From assembly GCA_947070915.1 (NCBI GenBank), contig CAMTDY010000007.1:1-36483 (forward strand): 36,483 nucleotides of DNA, written 5' to 3'. The DNA comes from an uncultured Roseburia sp. (GTDB lineage: Bacteria; Bacillota; Clostridia; Lachnospirales; Lachnospiraceae). Made by a program: the position numbers and the translations under genes. Shown in pieces: positions 7,782 to 16,255 of the stretch; position 1 is the first letter of the stretch; each line of letters begins with the position of its first letter. The notes below the pieces were generated by a model that was not told the DNA's origin, searched no databases, and saw only the letters and a program-made list of their open reading frames with translations.

Positions 7782-9266
7782 TTAAATAAAATCGAGAAGG
7801 GAAGTCCCCAGGATCTTAGATGTCGCCTGAAGGGAAGCCTGGTACAGAAGGTCTGCCTCTGTATAATTGACATATGCCTCTTCAAGATCCGCATCTTCAT
7901 TCTCTGATTTTGCCTCGTCTGTTCCGGTTTTCAGGACCTCCAGTCCGCTCTGGGTCATCTTCAGCCTGGAGTATCTCGCACCATGGTCTGCCAGGGATAC
8001 ATTCAGCTTAGTCTTCGCCTCCTGGAACACTGTGATGGCATGGGAATAGGAATTGGTCAGCACCGTGTTCTGCAGGGTAAGCTGTGTACCGATCTGATCA
8101 TAAAGCTCCTGCAGGTTTGCCATCTTTTCCTTATCATTGGGATCACAGTCATCAATCCGTTTTTTCACTGCAGCATAATTTTTCTCCATGATCTCCAGAT
8201 CATTGATCACTTTATAAATATCATCCACTGCCCTGCCGATGGTTGTGTCAAAGGTGTCGCAGGCCAGGGTATTTACGGTCAGTGTCTGACTGAAATTCAC
8301 CTGATAGTTAATCTTCTGTTCGGTAACATTGTCATAGTTTTTCACAACTCCGGTAACATTATTCTCTGCCCGGCAGTTAAAGTAATGTTCCGGCCGGATA
8401 TCGCTCCTGGTAAACTGGGTCTTGGTGAATTGCGCCGACAGCCCGGAACCCGCCCGGATGGAATCGTATATCGCATCCCCGAAAACCAGCTCTCCAGTCT
8501 CCGGAACAAAATACACCTCGTTCTCACCGGGATGATACTGCTCGTTAAAAGTCTGGTTGTCCGGAATGCTTTTCGTGACCGCTGTCACGGTATGGCTTTC
8601 TCCCTTTACATCCTTATAGGTGATGGTGACGTCTTCCTTGTCACAGTTATTATAGGCCAGAAGAATGCGGTGGGTCTGCAAAAATTCCGAAGCTTCGTTG
8701 GCATAATCTGACGCATCTTTTGAATCATCATAATCTGCCTGCCCATATACATAGGCATATTTCTGAATCTCATTGATCTCCAGATTCTCTGTGATGGTAT
8801 ATGTCGTATCACTCTGATCCGCATCAAAGAGAAGGGGAACATCAGTACGGTATCCGGTAAAGATATAGCGTCCCGCATAATCTCTGTTGGCATGCTCCTG
8901 ATAAATGGCATCCGCATTCTGGCGGAGCTGCTTGGCAATGGTCTCCCGGTCATCTGCATTGTTGGGATCGTTTGCCGCATGGGTCACGTACTCCAGCATA
9001 CCATCCAGGATCTTATTTACTTTGTCAATCGGCTCTTCTGTGGCATCCATCCAGTTTTCCGCATCGTCACAGTTGGAAAGATACTGGTCGATCTCGATCA
9101 TCGTGGTACGGAACCGGAGCGCACGCACTGCGATCGTTGGATTATCAGAAGGGTTCTGAATCTTTTTCTCAGACGCATACTGTTCAAAATATTTGTTGTA
9201 CGCCGCCTTATTCTTTTGAATATGGAGCATCGCATTATTCCGCATCATGTTATTGGTAATCCGCAT
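7782..9266 (-). CDS. flgL: Hook-filament junction protein FlgL (HAP3)
   Basis: A 494-residue secreted flagellin-like protein joining the junction protein FlgK to the filament. The N-terminus (MRITNNMMRNNAMLHIQKNK, then KKIQNPSDNPTIAVRALRFR) and the C-terminal coiled coil (EEAYVNYTEADLLYQASLQA, ending LGTSLLDFI) are typical of FlgL/flagellin D0-D1 regions. The middle carries extra variable domain sequence, so it is longer than the about 300 residues of enterobacterial FlgL. It lies 47 bases after the second flgK. Confidence 0.92.
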   Translation of the reverse strand: MRITNNMMRNNAMLHIQKNKAAYNKYFEQYASEKKIQNPSDNPTIAVRALRFRTTMIEIDQYLSNCDDAENWMDATEEPIDKVNKILDGMLEYVTHAANDPNNADDRETIAKQLRQNADAIYQEHANRDYAGRYIFTGYRTDVPLLFDADQSDTTYTITENLEINEIQKYAYVYGQADYDDSKDASDYANEASEFLQTHRILLAYNNCDKEDVTITYKDVKGESHTVTAVTKSIPDNQTFNEQYHPGENEVYFVPETGELVFGDAIYDSIRAGSGLSAQFTKTQFTRSDIRPEHYFNCRAENNVTGVVKNYDNVTEQKINYQVNFSQTLTVNTLACDTFDTTIGRAVDDIYKVINDLEIMEKNYAAVKKRIDDCDPNDKEKMANLQELYDQIGTQLTLQNTVLTNSYSHAITVFQEAKTKLNVSLADHGARYSRLKMTQSGLEVLKTGTDEAKSENEDADLEEAYVNYTEADLLYQASLQATSKILGTSLLDFI

Positions 9267-9313
9267 AAATCATCCACGTCCTTTTCTATTTAATATGATG
9301 TGCGGCAGATCTA

Positions 9314-11176
9314 TTACACTGCCATCTGATTGATCAGCCTGTCAAGCACTTCGTTCATCACCGAAAGTACCTTATACTGGTTAAACAGCATCTTCTGGAA
9401 GGTGAGAAGGCCTTCCGTCTCCTCGTCTTCATCGGGGCCGGATACTGCCTGCCGCTGGATATCCACCGCATCCCGTATATTGAGCTGGCTCGCTTCCATC
9501 GTCAGCGCCTTTTTACAGTCCACTCCCACATCCGCTGTGAAGGACTGCAGGAAAGAATCCGGTGCTCCGTGCAGAAACATCTTGGAATCATCTTTCAGGT
9601 CTGCAAGCTTTTTCAGGTTCAGGCCTTCGGACTTGCCCCCATCCTCCATTGCGTTAAATGCAAGGAGCCTTGTGTTATCCAGAACAGCATCTGTCACACA
9701 GATATTCAATGCCGTCATATAGTAATAGCTTCCTGTATAGCTTCCATTGTCTTCTTTTTTTGCCAGGGAGGTAAAAGATGAATCATGCCCGCCCTCGCCT
9801 TTGGATGTAAATATATAATTGGCGCCGTCTGCCGGCACTCTGGCATTGAAGAAGTCGATGCCCTGATTTCCATAGTCGTCGTAGCCGCCCTTATGGATAT
9901 CGTTAAAATTCTGGGCGTAAGTTCTCACAAATTCATTGAGCTGTGCCATATAATAGGGTACGCCTTTATAAGCCACATTGTCGCCAACCACAACATCTGC
10001 CTGGACATTCACTGCATACTGCAGTGCTTTTGCCTGGTCTGTGCTCATATTTTGTTTGAGGGTAAATTTATATGTAAATTCACCACTGTCCGATACCTGC
10101 ACCTCAAAGGTATCATAACTATAGGCAGCGTTATTGATCGTGATCTCCCCGTCCTCTGCCGGTATATTCAGCAGATTCACATCATTTATATTGGCGCTGT
10201 TCATCGTCACTACGATATTGCCATCCTTATCGTTTGCAATACCGGCGATCTTCCCGGACAAGGTCGTCGAGTTATTACCATCCCGGATCTCATAAAGTCC
10301 CTGCAGCTTCCCGCCCAGGGAAGGACTGTATTCATTAAAAGGCGCTCCGTCCGCCCAGGATACTTTGTAGAGGCCGGATATATCATTGATGGCTTTTGTG
10401 GTATCCATCTCCGTCACTTTTAATTCATTGACACGGTAAGTATCCAGAAGAATGCCGCCATTGACATAAAGAAAGAACTGGGGCAGCCCGACACCGCTTG
10501 GCGGTTCTTCTTCCACCGCTTTCACATTACAGTACTCAGAAAGTTCATCGATGAGCACCCCTCTCTGGTCCCGGAGATCATTTGCCGGATTACCATATGC
10601 TTCCAGGGTGTTGATCTGCTTCGTCACCGCCGCGATCTTATCTGCAAGAGCGTTGATCTGCTCCACACAGCTTTTGATCTCTTCATTGGCTTCTTCCTGC
10701 AGGTCCCGGAGATCCGAAGCACTGCTCTGTATAAAAGAGGTCAGCGTGTCGGCAACGGTAGCGATCTCCTTTCTCTTCGTGGCATCCCCGCCATCCCCTA
10801 CAGAACCCGTAAGGGTTTTACAAAACTGGTCAAAGGCTGTGGTGATCCCGCCATCCTCTTCATTTTTTGCGTACAGGTAAGTCTGGACATGCTTCAGATA
10901 ATAGGAATGGGTGCCATATTTGCTATAAGTGGCATTTTCTTTTCTATACTTGATATCATAGTAATCGTTGTGTTCCCGGACTATATCCTGCACATAGGCG
11001 CCGGCTCCGATCACCTTGATGGAACTTACATTCCGTGTCTGGGCACTGGTTTTCACTACCTGCCTGGAATACCCCTTCGTCCCTACATTGGCAAGGTTGT
11101 GGGCCGCCGTCTGCATACAGGCGTTATAGGTAAGCATTCCTGATTTTGCGATTTCTAATCCCTGAAATGTAGACAT
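9314..11176 (-). CDS. Second flagellar hook-associated protein FlgK (HAP1 paralog)
   Basis: A 620-residue FlgK-family junction protein. The N-terminus (FQGLEIAKSGMLTYNACMQT, AAHNLANVGTKGYSRQ) contains the rod/hook motif ANxxTxGY, and the next 200 residues follow the FlgK coiled-coil pattern (CVEQINALADKIAAVTKQIN). The C-terminus (LTFQKMLFNQYKVLSVMNEV, LDRLINQM) keeps the FlgK shape but is more divergent than in the neighbouring paralog, with an acidic insert (GPDEDEETEG) before it. GGAGG precedes the ATG. It starts 16 bases after the stop of the first flgK, so the two are co-transcribed. It may form a second junction ring or an alternative junction protein; which is unknown. Confidence 0.85.
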   Translation of the reverse strand: MSTFQGLEIAKSGMLTYNACMQTAAHNLANVGTKGYSRQVVKTSAQTRNVSSIKVIGAGAYVQDIVREHNDYYDIKYRKENATYSKYGTHSYYLKHVQTYLYAKNEEDGGITTAFDQFCKTLTGSVGDGGDATKRKEIATVADTLTSFIQSSASDLRDLQEEANEEIKSCVEQINALADKIAAVTKQINTLEAYGNPANDLRDQRGVLIDELSEYCNVKAVEEEPPSGVGLPQFFLYVNGGILLDTYRVNELKVTEMDTTKAINDISGLYKVSWADGAPFNEYSPSLGGKLQGLYEIRDGNNSTTLSGKIAGIANDKDGNIVVTMNSANINDVNLLNIPAEDGEITINNAAYSYDTFEVQVSDSGEFTYKFTLKQNMSTDQAKALQYAVNVQADVVVGDNVAYKGVPYYMAQLNEFVRTYAQNFNDIHKGGYDDYGNQGIDFFNARVPADGANYIFTSKGEGGHDSSFTSLAKKEDNGSYTGSYYYMTALNICVTDAVLDNTRLLAFNAMEDGGKSEGLNLKKLADLKDDSKMFLHGAPDSFLQSFTADVGVDCKKALTMEASQLNIRDAVDIQRQAVSGPDEDEETEGLLTFQKMLFNQYKVLSVMNEVLDRLINQMAV

Positions 11177-11192
11177 CTCTTTTCCTCCATTC

Positions 11193-12974
11193 CTATAAGC
11201 TTGTTATCAGATGCTCGATCATCTCGTCTACCACGGTGATATATCTCGATGACGCGTCAAAGCACTTCTGAAATTTGATCAAATCTGCCAGTTCCTCGTC
11301 GGTGGATACTCCCATCACATTCTGCCTCTCACCCTCAATGGCATTTACTGTGATAACCTGGTTATCTATAATTCCACTCCACACATTCCCGTCGGTAGAA
11401 AACTGCCCCACCAGAGCTCCATAATATCCATTAAAATCATATGTAGTCATGGAATTGGGATCCAGCGTAGAAAAATCTTTTTGCCATTTCCCCATCAAAT
11501 CGGCACAGATATACTGGGTAAATCCACCCGCGAAACCAGAATTATCATTTGCTTTCAGAGGCAGTCTGGATGGATCCCTCAACAGCTCCGGATTCACTTC
11601 CAGCTGATCAATGGTATACAGACTGTAACGATCCTCAACATCCTCTTCATTGTACTGATAAACCGTAATATCTTCACTTGTTCCGTCTTCTTTCAGAACT
11701 TTCACTGTTTTCTCGGTATACCGCGGCATTTTCCGGCGGATAAAAAGTTCTTCTCCTATCGTCTTGTTGGCATCGTCGCCAACGGGTGCATTTTCGGCAT
11801 CCAGCACCTTGATCTTCGTCCCGTCTGCCAGCTCCAGTTCCTTATTCGGACAGAGGGTGTCATTTATCATCATGGCCATCCCCCGGATCAGCTGGTCAAA
11901 TTCCGCCTGAACTTTCATCACAATAGAAGGCTCAACATACTCATTGTATTCTTCTACATCTTTCTTATATTTCTCATTGGCATTAAACCATGCTCTTTCA
12001 TCCAGAGTCCCAAATTTATCGATATAGTCTTCCTCCACCGGCTTCACCGGCATATCCGTAAAGTCAGCGGCATGATTCCCTCTCGCCACCAGAAGCCCTC
12101 TGAGAGATCCCACATCGGTATTGGTGTCACGGGAATATGCTAGTTCTCCGCGGAAAAAGTAATCCTCACCGGTCTCCCATACTGGCTTAAGCAATTGGGA
12201 AGTGGAACTCTCATACGCCGTAGTCAGCCGGCTCTGGTGGTTGCCCTCCAGCAGGAATTCTCCCTCCGAATAAATGGAGATCGTACCATCTTTCTCCTCG
12301 ATCGGTTTAAATTTTATGATCGATCCAAGCTGATCCAGCAGAAGATTTCTGGCATCGCGATAGTCATTGGCGCCTTCCCCTGTCGCCTCAAACTTACGGA
12401 TCAACATATTATAATCCCGGATCTGGGATACGATATCATTGATCTCATTTACCTGATTCAGCACTTCATCATTCATGTTTTTCTGATAATCATTTAACTG
12501 CTGCTGCAGCACCTGTGCCCGCTCTATAAACTGAGCCGCCTGGGAGACAAATTCGGTACGGCATGTGATATCGCCAGGTGTTTTCGTCAGTTCCTGAACC
12601 GAAGTCCACAGATCTGTCATGGATTCAAGAAATTCCTGTGCTTCCAGCTCTCCAAACAGCTCTTCCATCTCCTGTACTGCCTCGTACTGCGCCTCATAGA
12701 AGCTCTGGCGCCCGACCTCAACCCGGTACTGGTCATCCAGAAATGTATTCCGTATCTGACGGATCTTTACTACATCCGTTCCAAGACCAACCTGTATCTT
12801 ATTGGAGTACGCACCAAACCTGGAAGAATAAAAAGCATCTGTCACAACTGCCTGCTGTCTCGTATGCCCTGGAGTAGTAGCATTGGCAAGGTTGTGAGCC
12901 GCTGTATTCATGGATGTCTGCGCCGAATGCAGTCCGGAGACACCCGTGTTAAAACTTGCAAATAGATTTCCCAT
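11193..12974 (-). CDS. flgK: Flagellar hook-associated protein FlgK (HAP1)
   Basis: A 593-residue secreted junction protein between hook and filament. The N-terminus reads ASFNTGVSGLHSAQTSMNTA then AHNLANATTPGHTRQ, the ANxxTxG motif region. The C-terminus is canonical: STDEELADLIKFQKCFDASS, RYITVVDEMIEHLITSL. The segment 90-210 is the coiled-coil ring-forming region. It is the more typical of the two tandem FlgK proteins. The flgN-flgK gap is 115 bases and has a modest hairpin (CAGATGG/CATCTG) but no convincing promoter. Confidence 0.93.
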   Translation of the reverse strand: MGNLFASFNTGVSGLHSAQTSMNTAAHNLANATTPGHTRQQAVVTDAFYSSRFGAYSNKIQVGLGTDVVKIRQIRNTFLDDQYRVEVGRQSFYEAQYEAVQEMEELFGELEAQEFLESMTDLWTSVQELTKTPGDITCRTEFVSQAAQFIERAQVLQQQLNDYQKNMNDEVLNQVNEINDIVSQIRDYNMLIRKFEATGEGANDYRDARNLLLDQLGSIIKFKPIEEKDGTISIYSEGEFLLEGNHQSRLTTAYESSTSQLLKPVWETGEDYFFRGELAYSRDTNTDVGSLRGLLVARGNHAADFTDMPVKPVEEDYIDKFGTLDERAWFNANEKYKKDVEEYNEYVEPSIVMKVQAEFDQLIRGMAMMINDTLCPNKELELADGTKIKVLDAENAPVGDDANKTIGEELFIRRKMPRYTEKTVKVLKEDGTSEDITVYQYNEEDVEDRYSLYTIDQLEVNPELLRDPSRLPLKANDNSGFAGGFTQYICADLMGKWQKDFSTLDPNSMTTYDFNGYYGALVGQFSTDGNVWSGIIDNQVITVNAIEGERQNVMGVSTDEELADLIKFQKCFDASSRYITVVDEMIEHLITSL

Positions 12975-13089
12975 ACAATCTTTCCTCTTTTCCCGACAAT
13001 GATTTATTTACAAAATAAAAGAAGCACACAGATGTGGGCATCAAGTGAACCATCTGCCACGCGGGAACTTTGATACTACGATCTGATGA

Positions 13090-13605
13090 TCACTGTTTCG
13101 CATCAAAGCTCCCTGCCCCATAGGCGGGCATATCCACCTGTGCAGCGTCGCTTGAATAATTACTGCTTCCCGAAGACATCCGTGTACTTCTTATCACATT
13201 CATATTATATTCAACCATTTCTAATGCCTGTGTTAATAATTCTTTATTCTGAGCATTCAGTTCCTGCAGCCGCGCCACGGTCCGTCTCAGCTTGTCATGC
13301 AGGTGCTGTAACTTCTTCTGCTCACCAGGCTGTTTGCCAAGGGCCTGTATGATCTGTTCCAGATTCATATCCCCCGAAGCCTTTCCGAGGACAGTAGCAA
13401 TGTCTTCTGTCACCCGCATCCGGCAGGCTTCAAGATTTCCGACTTCGTCCATCATCTTCTGCTCTTCACTGGACAGACGTCCCAGAGCATCCAGATCATT
13501 TGCCACGATCGCCCTTATCTTCTCCTCCTGGACCGGTATCAGATTGGCATAAAGCTTTTCCTCCCGGTCAAGGGTTCCAATCAATTCTTCAATTAAGCTC
13601 GCCAA
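13090..13605 (-). CDS. flgN: Flagellar export chaperone FlgN (TTG start)
   Basis: A 171-residue helical cytosolic chaperone for FlgK and FlgL. The FlgN-family pattern is visible: LIEELIGTLDREEKLYANLI, EEKIRAIVANDLDALGRLSS then EEQKMMDEVGNLEACRMRV, and a C-terminal amphipathic stretch LLTQALEMVEYNMNVIRS. The start is taken as TTG at 13605 because AGGAGG stands 8 bases before it; an ATG at 13647 in the same frame would put that site inside the gene and overlap flgM by 23 bases. The C-terminal Ser/Ala/Gly tail looks unstructured. It lies 19 bases after flgM and before its two FlgK clients. Confidence 0.88.
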   Translation of the reverse strand: MASLIEELIGTLDREEKLYANLIPVQEEKIRAIVANDLDALGRLSSEEQKMMDEVGNLEACRMRVTEDIATVLGKASGDMNLEQIIQALGKQPGEQKKLQHLHDKLRRTVARLQELNAQNKELLTQALEMVEYNMNVIRSTRMSSGSSNYSSDAAQVDMPAYGAGSFDAKQ

Positions 13606-13624
13606 GGGAACAACCTCCTGTTCG

Positions 13625-13894
13625 TCATCCAAGCAGACGGTCTGCAAGCTTGTCTGCCACAGCCTCTAAGGATACATTGTAAGTTCCGGCCTTCATCCGG
13701 TCCATAATATCCTGTACCTTTTCTTCCCTTATATCAGAATTATCAGAGACAGCTTTTCTGGCAACCTGATAATCTTTTCCGATACTGGATATCTCCAGAC
13801 TGTCTGTTGAATCCGATCTGGTAGATTTTGCAGAAGACCTCGGTTTACCTGCCTTATAAAGCTGATTCACCTGCATGTATGCATCAATTCTCAT
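13625..13894 (-). CDS. flgM: Anti-sigma-28 factor FlgM
   Basis: An 89-residue inhibitor of the flagellar sigma factor; in other bacteria it is secreted through the completed hook to release sigma-28. The C-terminal half has the FlgM pattern (SLEISSIGKDYQVARKAVSD, EEKVQDIMDRMKAGTYNV then SLEAVADKLADRLLG). The N-terminal part (VNQLYKAGKPRSSAKSTRSD) is flexible and basic. The ATG at 13894 has AGGTGG 8 bases upstream; the GTG at 13906 is inside that site region. It is first in its transcript, behind a sigma-28 promoter at 13939-13965, giving the usual negative feedback. Confidence 0.93.
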   Translation of the reverse strand: MRIDAYMQVNQLYKAGKPRSSAKSTRSDSTDSLEISSIGKDYQVARKAVSDNSDIREEKVQDIMDRMKAGTYNVSLEAVADKLADRLLG

Positions 13895-13938
13895 AATCTT
13901 CACCACCTAAATAAATCTTTTAACGTTTCTTACAATAT

Positions 13939-13965
13939 GTATCGGACGATTGAGGGAACACCTTA
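13939..13965 (-). promoter_or_regulatory. Sigma-28 promoter of the flgM operon
   Basis: Minus strand: TAAGGTGT, 11 bases (TCCCTCAATCG), TCCGATAC. Six of eight -35 positions and the core CCGATA of the -10 match sigma-28 at correct spacing, 45 bases before the flgM ATG. The run of nine T just upstream (about 13972-13980), after the topoisomerase gene, is not preceded by a hairpin I can find. Confidence 0.7.
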
Positions 13966-13984
13966 ACCCTTAAAAAAAAATTAT

Positions 13985-16237
13985 CTATTCCAATGTCGCC
14001 TTCTGCCCTTTCGCCGCTCTTTTCCGGTTTCTCACCCGTTTTGCATTCAGGACCCGGCCGTCGTACTCGAACGTATCCGCATTCATATCTACAATAGTAG
14101 AAAATACAACACTGTCGTTTTTATCCAATGTGATCCCCTTTACACCCCGGCTGGTCTTTTTGAATTCACTGACCTCACTCACAGGAAATCCCAGGGACAA
14201 ACCGTTCCTGGTCAGTAAGATCACTTTTTTATTCCCTTCCAGCACCCCGGAGGCAGACAGCACGTTCACTCCTGCCACCTGGTCTTCCGAATCCAGTTTC
14301 GTTGCCGCCACCTGGAGACGGCTGGTCTCAAATTCGGCGCCGGACACCAGCTTCACATAGCCGCTCTTCGTGGCAAAGAAAAGCATGGACTCAAACAGAT
14401 CCTCGAAAGAAATATATAAAAGGGCTTCCTCGTCATTGGACATCCTGCACAGGCTGTGGACCAGGGTTCCTTTGTCCTTGATCCTGCACCGGGGGATCTT
14501 CTCTGCCTTGACCTGGTGCATATTTCCCTGATCCGTAAACAGACAGAGCCTGTCTGTATTTTTCATTTTTATAACATGGGGATATTCTGCCTTCGCTTCC
14601 TCTGACGCCCTGGAAAATGCTCCCTCATCCATGGATTTAGTATAACCAAAACGGTCGATGCATACATAGATGTCCTCGATCTTGACTTCCTCCACATAGG
14701 CCTTTGCCACCACATCGAGGAGTTCCGTGCGGCGCGGTCTTCCAAAGGCTTTCTTATATTCCCGCAGCCTTGCCTTGATAACTTTATAAAGTTCTCTCGT
14801 GTTTCCCAGCACCTTCTCGTACTGTTCAATGTCTGCCAGCAGAGAATCATTTTCCTCATGCAGTTTCAGGATCTCCAGGCCGATCAGCCTGCTCAGCGGC
14901 ATGGCAAGGATGGCATCTGCCTGCACTTCCGTAAATAAAAGCGTCGCCGCCTGCTTTTCCGAAGCCGCACTTTTAAACTTAATATCTTTGGTTATTCCTT
15001 CGATCAGACACGCCTTTGCCTGCTTTACAGAGGAACTGCCCCGGAGGATCTCAATGATCAGGTCAATGACGTCCGTGGCTTTCATAAGTCCCTCGACGAT
15101 CTCCAGCCGTTTTTTGGCCTTTTCCAGCAGGAAACGGTACTCTTTGGTATACAGATCCTCCTGAAACAGGATAAACTCCTCGATCATGGATTTAAGATTG
15201 AATAATCTGGGCTGTCCGCCACGGATCGCCAGCAGATTAACACCGTAAGTATCTTCCATCTGGGTCTTCTTATACAGGCCGTTCAATAAATTTTCGATAT
15301 CACGGTCCTTTTTTACTTCGATCACGATGCGGATGCCTTCCTTGGAGGACTCGTCCCTGACATCATAGATCTCATCGAATACCTTGTCCTTAACAAGAGA
15401 AGAGAGTGTCTCTACCAGTTTGGTCTTGTTACCGGATATCGTGTATGGGATCTCGGTGATCACAATATTGGTCCGCCCATTGTCCCCTTTCTCGATCTCC
15501 GTTCTGGCGCGCAGCCGGATCCTGCCTTCCCCGGTCTCATAGATGGAAGACAGCTCCGCGGAATTGGTAATGATGCCTCCTGTGGGGAAATCCGGTGCCG
15601 GCACATAATCCATCAGTTTCTGGATGGAAATGCCCGGACGGTCCATACAGGCGATGACCGCATCGATCACCTCCCCGGGATTATGGGGCGGGATATTCGT
15701 CGCCATACCCACGGCGATCCCAGTCGTTCCGTTGATCAGAAGGTTGGGGATCATCGCCGGCAGTACCACCGGTTCTTTTTCACTATCATCAAAGTTAGGA
15801 TTGAACTCCACAAGACCCTTTTCCAGGTTATCCAGCATCGTCATGGCGGCCCGGGAGAGCCTCGCCTCGGTATAACGCATGGCCGCCGCCCCGTCTCCGT
15901 CTATGGAACCGAAATTTCCGTGTCCATCCACCAGGGGCGCATTCATGGAATACTCCTCGGTCATATGGACCAGTGCGTCGTAGATCGAGCTGTCCCCGTG
16001 GGGATGGTATTTACCCATGGTATCTCCGACGATACGGGCGCTTTTCCGGTGAGGCTTATCCGGCGAAAGCCCCAGCTCCTTCATGGCGTATAAAATCCTC
16101 CTCTGTACCGGTTTTAATCCGTCCCGGACATCCGGCAGTGCACGTGATACAATGACACTGACGGCATAATCCCGGTAAGAGGTTTTCATCTCCTCCGCAA
16201 AATCCAACTGTATGATATTCTCTTTCAGCTGACTCAT
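13985..16237 (-). CDS. parC: Type IIA topoisomerase subunit A, ParC-like
   Basis: A 750-residue DNA-breaking subunit that works with the ATPase subunit encoded just upstream. The start at 16237 has GGAGG 5 bases before it; a TTG four codons earlier lies in that site. With this start the quinolone-pocket residues are Ser83 and Asp87 (GDSSIYDAL), the sensitive-type residues, and the catalytic tyrosine is Tyr122 in AMRYTEARLS. The N-terminal breakage domain is about 1-490 and the C-terminal beta-pinwheel follows. I see no GyrA box (QRRGGRG-like) in the first blade, which argues for topoisomerase IV rather than gyrase, though a later blade has KTSRGVKGI. It could still be annotated as a second gyrase A. 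Confidence 0.85.
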   Translation of the reverse strand: MSQLKENIIQLDFAEEMKTSYRDYAVSVIVSRALPDVRDGLKPVQRRILYAMKELGLSPDKPHRKSARIVGDTMGKYHPHGDSSIYDALVHMTEEYSMNAPLVDGHGNFGSIDGDGAAAMRYTEARLSRAAMTMLDNLEKGLVEFNPNFDDSEKEPVVLPAMIPNLLINGTTGIAVGMATNIPPHNPGEVIDAVIACMDRPGISIQKLMDYVPAPDFPTGGIITNSAELSSIYETGEGRIRLRARTEIEKGDNGRTNIVITEIPYTISGNKTKLVETLSSLVKDKVFDEIYDVRDESSKEGIRIVIEVKKDRDIENLLNGLYKKTQMEDTYGVNLLAIRGGQPRLFNLKSMIEEFILFQEDLYTKEYRFLLEKAKKRLEIVEGLMKATDVIDLIIEILRGSSSVKQAKACLIEGITKDIKFKSAASEKQAATLLFTEVQADAILAMPLSRLIGLEILKLHEENDSLLADIEQYEKVLGNTRELYKVIKARLREYKKAFGRPRRTELLDVVAKAYVEEVKIEDIYVCIDRFGYTKSMDEGAFSRASEEAKAEYPHVIKMKNTDRLCLFTDQGNMHQVKAEKIPRCRIKDKGTLVHSLCRMSNDEEALLYISFEDLFESMLFFATKSGYVKLVSGAEFETSRLQVAATKLDSEDQVAGVNVLSASGVLEGNKKVILLTRNGLSLGFPVSEVSEFKKTSRGVKGITLDKNDSVVFSTIVDMNADTFEYDGRVLNAKRVRNRKRAAKGQKATLE

Positions 16238-16255
16238 ATTCTCCTCCAATCGACG

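Noticed and set aside
13970..13982. Terminator of the topoisomerase operon at the T9 run
   Set aside because: I could find no stem-loop before the T run.
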